DNA from: Diplosphaera chodatii | Taxonomy: Eukaryota; Chlorophyta; Trebouxiophyceae; Prasiolales; Stichococcaceae | NCBI GenBank assembly: GCA_032358165.1 | Contig: JAALGY010000030.1 | Coordinates: forward strand, 744,001-808,000 | Length of the DNA: 64,000 bases | Direction: 5' to 3' | Part shown: piece by piece, positions 58,632 to 64,000 of the stretch | Position numbering within the stretch: position 1 is the stretch's first letter | Layout of the letters: each line of letters begins with the position of its first letter | Program-made: the position numbers and the translations under genes | Notes under the pieces: model-generated | Database searches by the model: none | What the model saw: only the letters and a program-made list of their open reading frames with translations | Told to the model about the DNA's origin: nothing

Positions 58632-60635
58632 ATGTCGCGCTCTGGCGCCAGTGGTCTCAGCGGCAACGGCAGCACAGCGACCACCACAAAACCAGTGCTA
58701 GACGTCCCGATGAAGTGGGACAGCTCTCTGGCGCCCAACGCAGGCGGCAATGCTGCTGTGTTCCGCACGCCGGTGCCGGCAAACATGAGCCAGCTCAACG
58801 CGCGGTTGCGGCTATTCAGTGGCACATCCAATCCGGTGAATTGCTCACCAACAAACCTCAAATGCCACTGACGCATTCTCGACAACAGAACGCAATATGC
58901 TGCGTTACTGATGATGCAGTCCGACCATCATGCAGGCGCTAGCTCAAGAGGTTGCGTGCTATCTGGGTCTTGATCTGGGCGGCATCAAGATCAAACGCTT
59001 TGCAGATGGCGAGATCTACGTCCAAGTGCTGGTATGCACTCGACCTTGAGCTGACGAACATCCTGGTAAATGCTGCTTTGCCGAAGCAGTGCCCTTTTGC
59101 TGTTTAAGGTTGGAGGCTGCTTCATGCCTGCCTGCAGGAGTCGATCCGCGGCTGTGATGTGTTTCTGATCCAGCCGACCTGCCCGCCGGTGAACGACCAC
59201 CTGATGGAGTTGATGGTCATGATTGACGCCTGCAAGCGTGCTTCGGCCCGCTCTATCACAGCAGTAAGCAAGCAAACGACTGAAGTGGTCAATGCACAGC
59301 GTCAATACCTGTTGGTACAGCTGGTGTAGGAGGGCCATGCATTGTCGCTAGCGTGAGTGTGCACCTAACATTTTTGATGGTTTCATGATGTCATGGGTAT
59401 GTGCTGCCAGGTCGTGCCCTACTATGGGTACGCCCGCGCCGACCGCAAGTCCCAGGGCCGCGAGTCGATCGCAGCAAAGCTGACAGCCAACATCATCACT
59501 GAGGCGGGCGCCAGCCGACTGCTGGCCATGGACCTGCACTCTGGGCAGTGCGTTGGCTACTTTGATATTCCAGTGAGTATCGGCTGATCCCCTGCTGTTG
59601 CCGGGCTTCGATCTGGGTCATGACGGAGCCTTGAGACCATGTGTGCTTGCACAAGTCCAGGCCAGCCCGTTTGCTGCAGGTGGACCATGTTTATGGTGAC
59701 TCGGTGATCCTGGACTATCTGGCATCAAAAAGGATAGCGACTGGCGATCTAGTGGTTGTGTCTCCCGATGTTGGCGGAGTTGCACGAGCCAGGTGACCGG
59801 AGTTTCTAGCAGACGTGCACGAACTGTTTTATGAATGCTGCATGCTGAGTGTTTGCAAGCAATAGCGCCGCAAGGTGCACCATGCATAACTTCTTGTACC
59901 CGGCGAGTCCAGGGCCTTTGCAAAGAAGCTGAATGATGCGCCACTGGCCATCGTGGACAAGCGGCGCAGCGCGCACAATGTCAGCGAGGTGATGAACCTC
60001 ATCGGCGATGTGAAGGGCAAGGTGGCAGTGCTGGTGGACGACATGATCGACACGGCCGGCACCATCACCAACGCCGCCAAGGTGCTGAGACATGACGCGA
60101 TGCTCATCAACAACATGCTCAGGAAGCTGCCACCGCCTGTGGTGGCTCTCCTTGGTGAAGCACTGGCGCACGAGGGGCAAGCACGCAGCTGGTGCTCTAT
60201 GCCTCTATCGCAGTTTCTTTTCGTGACAGCATGTCCTGTCCGCAGGTGCTGCATGCGGAGGGTGCGAGGGAGGTGTATGCATGCGCCACGCATGCCGTCT
60301 TCAGCCCGCCAGCCACGGAGCGGCTGTCCAGCGGCGTGTTCCAGGAGGTCATCGTGACCAACACCATCCCTGTGACGCCCGATCAGCAGTTCCCGTGCCT
60401 CACGGTGCTCTCCGTGGCCAACCTGCTGGGCGAGGTGAACAGTGAATCCGCGTTCATGTGTGCAGTGCTTCTGGCCTGTGCTGCGTGCCGCGCTCGGCGT
60501 CTGTGCAGCACGCTGCACCTCGGCAGCCCCTAGCTGGCTGCATGGCTTCGCTGCTGATGCTGAACCTTGCGTGCCTGTGCCTTGCAGACGGTCTGGCGGA
60601 TCTTCAACGCCTCATCTGTACAGGGGATGCTTTGA
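58632..60635 (+). CDS. PRS: Ribose-phosphate pyrophosphokinase
   Basis: Exons 58632..58835, 58936..59031, 59138..59263, 59411..59572, 59680..59792, 59913..60081, 60246..60434, 60588..60635, giving 368 residues. The enzyme makes PRPP from ribose-5-phosphate and ATP for purine, pyrimidine, His and Trp synthesis. Motifs are [47 protein letters not shown], the ATP site [77 protein letters not shown], and the PRPP loop [17 protein letters not shown]. The ending is [15 protein letters not shown]. It looks like a phosphate-dependent class I enzyme. The first ~45 residues are Ser/Gly/Thr-rich with no clear transit peptide, so the compartment is open; a 5' exon may exist. Confidence 0.95.
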
Positions 60636-61617
60636 CTGGGGCAGGGGTTTGGGGAAGGGAAGGCAGGGTCTGTGACGCCGGCATGGGCTCCTAGAACGTT
60701 GTTTATGGCCAAACAAAGAGCGGCCTCTTGCAGGTTGTAGACGTTCACGGATTGTTTCTTCCACGGCATGTATATTGGGGTTAAGGGGAACCATGGAACC
60801 AAGGACCCACCACCTCGCCTCATTTGATCATTGACTTCAGTACACCTGGCCAGCATGCAGTACAATCTCACCTCGGGTTACGAATCGTGTGTCTGGGTCG
60901 CCGGACCCTGACTGACCAAGACAGATAGTTGCACATGAGAATGGATATGGTTCTTGCAACGATGTCCTGTGACAGAATGAGCGCACATCATGGCTTGAAA
61001 GCGCGTTCTTGGACGTCTTCACCCCTTGACCTGTCAGCAGCGGTCTGAGCGCCACCTGCATAGATCACTGTTGCGAAAGCTGGAGTAGGCGGTTGCGCAT
61101 CGGGTACTCACTTCTTCAGGTGCCCTTATGATCCGCTCTGTGTTGAGGTTTGCGAAGGAATACGTGCACTCATGCCGTATGCGTGTGTGTGTAAACTCTA
61201 GATTCTGGATTTTATCTGCGATGCTCAACCTTTGACCACTGCAGCGAAACTACAGGTTGACGCGCCGCGACTGCGACTCGCATGCATGTGTGCAGGGTCG
61301 AGTGGTGACGACAGCAGCAGTCGTTGACATCAGCATTGCCAGCCTGTAGCGCGTCCTGCTTGACTGATGGTGTTTGACCAGGTGCGGGGTACTGTGTGTC
61401 GCACATGCTTTGAAGCACGCTTTTGCGTCACGCAGCAGTACTTGGGGTGGCAACCCGCTATCACACGGCAGGCATGTGGCAGATGCTGCTTCAGCCGTGC
61501 TCTGCTCCATTACGCATCATGGCTTGAGACTAGGACAACATGCCGTTCTGTGCACGTTAGGCTGTCGGATATGGCAACCGTCGTTGGGAACGTGCGCACG
61601 GCGGCGAGCGCAAGGAG
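60636..61617. other. Intergenic ~1 kb between PRS and the ABCG gene
   Basis: Holds the PRS 3' UTR and the ABCG upstream region. Open frames here are short, multi-phase and unmatched. No RNA gene or repeat recognised. Confidence 0.35.
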
Positions 61618-64000
61618 ATGTGGCAGCCTGATGACGGGTCAGCGGTGCCCCCAGAGCTTGGCATGCCTGGTGGCAATGCCACTGTCCCCAACTCACGGCG
61701 AGATCTTCAGGTTGGTCTGGCCCCGGCCTCACGTCTGGTAGCTGCCTGAGCTGCTGATATATAGTGGAAGGCATGTAGGCAGGGTGTGGGACTGTTGCAA
61801 TGCTTACCCTGAACTCGCAGGAGCTGGTTGAGGCCTCGGTGCGGCTGGCAACCCACCCGCAGATCGGCATGGCGTCTGCCGCAGCGTCCATCAAGGGCTT
61901 ACAAGGCCAACGACCCCCGCACATGGGCCGCCAGGTGGGCAATCATGGTGCTTCCCATTTGTTCTGGCACTCTGGTGATTCAAATCAGCCCTTGTGGTCT
62001 TCTGAGACCAGTACCTTGTGTGTTCGGCACACTATTTGCGTTGTCCCGTGGTTTCAACAGGAGCGTGAGGCGCTGGCGGATGCACTGCTGAGCATGGGGC
62101 AGGGCGAAGAGCAGGCCACCTTCTTTGCGCAGCTCGCAAGTGCGGCACCCTTTGGATCTGAAATAGTCCAGGGCACTGTGCCACGTCAGGGTCAGCGCCT
62201 GTCAGAACAGCACACCGAGACTTTGTAATCACACTGGCTGCAGAACGCCTGGAGAGTGCAGGCGTTGACTTGCCGACGGTCACAATCGAGTATAACCGTC
62301 TCACATATGAAGCAGACGCCACTGTTGGCAGCGCCAGCATGCCTACGCTTCTCAACACCGTCAAGGGTGCCTTGCTGGTAAGCACGGAGAAATCGTTTTT
62401 CTGCGAATGTGTTGAGTCTGATCACAAGACACTACAGGTAGATGTGTTCATGGTCTATAGTGGGACGATTGTGCCGGTGTGCAGACTGTGGCACGCAAGC
62501 ACAAGGTCGGCACGGTACCAGTCAAGGTCCTGGATGAGGTGTCAGGGGTACTGCGCCCGGGGCGTCTGACCCTGCTGATGGGCCCACCTGGGTCCGGCAA
62601 GTCTGTCTTCATGAAGGTGGGATGGCGGACTTGCCCATCTTGCCGAATTCCATTCCCGCACAACACCATGTGCAGGTGAGCTCTGGGGGGATCCTTCACT
62701 CTGCAGTGCAAATCTGCAGGCACTGGGCGGGCGGCTGCGACCAGGTCCAGACCTGCGCGAGTCGGGCACTGTGCGCTACAATGGGTTGTCAAACAAGGAG
62801 TTTAGTGTGGAGCGTGCCATTGGCCTGGTGGACCAGTACGACGACCGTGAGTCTGTTTTGGTCACTCGAGTGGAGTATCAGCTGCAGAGTCCATGTCACA
62901 ACTCTGTCGGCACTTGTGGTCTCAAGGGTAGCATCTCCTGGAGGGTTTGGGTGGTGCTCGTGCAGACTTGCCATCGCTCACTGTGCGGGAGACTCTGGAG
63001 TTCGCCAGGTGCGCCACGTGATGCTGTCGCCCTTCTAGCAGCATCATCCCAGGCACACACACTCGGAGCATTCCACCTACCCGCTTGTGGCACGGCACCT
63101 GCTGCAGGAAGTGTCAGATGGGCAACAGGCCGGCGCACTTCTCACCTGTCGTGGAGGCCAAGAAGCTGGGGCCATCGCCAAGCAAGGGTGACCGCACAGT
63201 GTCAGCGTTGCATGGTATACGGCATTGGATTTAATGCTGCCGCCAGCCAACGTTCGTACTACGACACATGTTCAACACTCTGCAGTGCACGGTGATTCTG
63301 CGGCCGCACAGCCGCTGAAGACAGAGTCCGATGGCAGCGGTGAGGCGGTCGACACATCCGACGAGGAAGCGGCTGAGCTGCAGGAGCTGTTGCAGCAGAT
63401 GCGCGATCCTGCGGTCAGGTGATTTTACATTATGCAATAACCCTGTGTCGGGGTACATCATAGTTTCGATGCCTGTAATGCCGACATGTAGAGCTTGAGA
63501 TGCACATCGAGCTCGCATGGTGCGCTGACGTCCTGTATCCTGCTGCAGGGTGGAACTCATCATCAAGCTGCTTGGCTTGCAGCGCGCTGCTGATACTGTG
63601 GTTGGCAATGCCATGCTGCGCGGTGTTTCAGGCGGCGAGCGCAAGCGTGTGACATCTGCAGGTGATAGCTTGATGAGTTGTTTGAGGTGCAAAGCGAGCA
63701 TGTGTGCGAGTGAATCAGTGTCCCAACTCACAGATTGATGCGTTGCACTGTCGGTTGCAGAGATTCTCGTGGGACCAAGGCACGTTCTGCTCATGGACGA
63801 GATCTCCACTGGCTTGGACTCGGCCACCACCTACACAGTCGTCAAGTGAGTCACAGACAGCTGCAAGCTACCTGCGCTGCGCATGTCATGCTTGGCATGA
63901 TTCGTCCACGGCAAATGTGCTGTGTGGCAGGTGGATGCGCACAATCACGCATGCGCTGCGGCTCAACACTGTCATCAGCCTCCTGCAACCTGCGCCAGAA
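61618..64000 (+). CDS. PDR/ABCG-type ABC transporter, 5' part only
   Basis: Exons 61618..61710, 61821..61934, 62061..62190, 62244..62377, 62485..62616, 62720..62846, 62966..63008, then less certain exons within 63053..63187 and 63286..63418, then 63549..63661, 63761..63845, 63931..>64000. The gene runs off the window. It reads ABC domain first, as in ABCG/PDR transporters. Seen are [20 protein letters not shown] (the PDR N-terminal signature), [20 protein letters not shown], Walker [24 protein letters not shown] (Q-loop side), [13 protein letters not shown] signature, and Walker B with D-loop [20 protein letters not shown]. It ends [13 protein letters not shown] (H-loop region starting). Substrate unknown; PDRs export lipophilic compounds. 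The linker between 63009 and 63418 has frames that I could not join cleanly. Confidence 0.88.

Noticed and set aside
59829..60518. A 229-codon minus-strand open frame opposite PRS
   Set aside because: It lies antisense to PRS exons with clear PRPP-synthase motifs; no family match on this strand.
1..64000. A compact biosynthetic or defence gene cluster
   Set aside because: Neighbouring genes belong to unrelated housekeeping pathways on alternating strands. No shared pathway, co-directional run or mobile element supports a cluster.

Overview
This window is nuclear DNA from a photosynthetic green alga, most likely a trebouxiophyte or other core chlorophyte. The evidence is GC-rich coding sequence, very intron-dense genes (an intron every ~100-200 coding bases), splice acceptors that are nearly always (T)GCAG, TGTAA motifs just after several stop codons (the green-algal poly(A) signal), and plastid genes including PsbW, RAF1, a two-domain CPN20 and a plastid-type ATP/ADP translocase. 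I saw no prokaryotic operons, insertion sequences, CRISPR arrays or rRNA, and recognised no tRNA. Gene models were built by hand: I joined exons by splice sites, reading phase and protein-family fit. Junctions should be good to a base or two where phase closes and are flagged where they do not.

Layout. 0-9 kb: 5' part of a CRAL-TRIO (Sec14-like) gene (-), plastid co-chaperonin CPN20 (+), an LPEAT/LPCAT-like lysophospholipid acyltransferase (+), and IMP-specific 5'-nucleotidase ISN1 (-). 9-15 kb: Rubisco accumulation factor RAF1 (+), a DUF2237 protein (-), and ALG14 (+). 15-26 kb: a full-length ABCA-type ABC transporter of about 38 exons (-). 26-33 kb: plastid NTT ATP/ADP carrier (+) and a GATA zinc-finger protein (+). 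33-41 kb: squalene epoxidase (-), a DusA-like tRNA-dihydrouridine synthase (+), and a small unknown protein (+). 41-50 kb: a DUF4864 protein (-), U2 snRNP A' (+), a glyoxalase-fold protein (-), and a borealin-like protein (+). 50-64 kb: an unknown TPR protein (-), PsbW (-), eIF2-alpha (+), a TSSC4-like U5 snRNP factor (-), ribose-phosphate pyrophosphokinase (+), and the 5' part of a PDR/ABCG transporter (+).

Functionally these are housekeeping genes, not one pathway. Several themes recur: Rubisco biogenesis (CPN20, RAF1), nucleotide metabolism and transport (ISN1, PRS, NTT), lipid and sterol metabolism (acyltransferase, squalene epoxidase, CRAL-TRIO), spliceosomal snRNP proteins (U2A', TSSC4) and ABC transport (ABCA, ABCG). 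I found no accessory island or new defence-like system. The most notable structural signals are two. First, nine introns in seven genes appear to use GC-AG splice sites, out of roughly 170 introns placed. Second, gene orientation alternates strongly: 17 of 22 neighbouring gene pairs are divergent or convergent.
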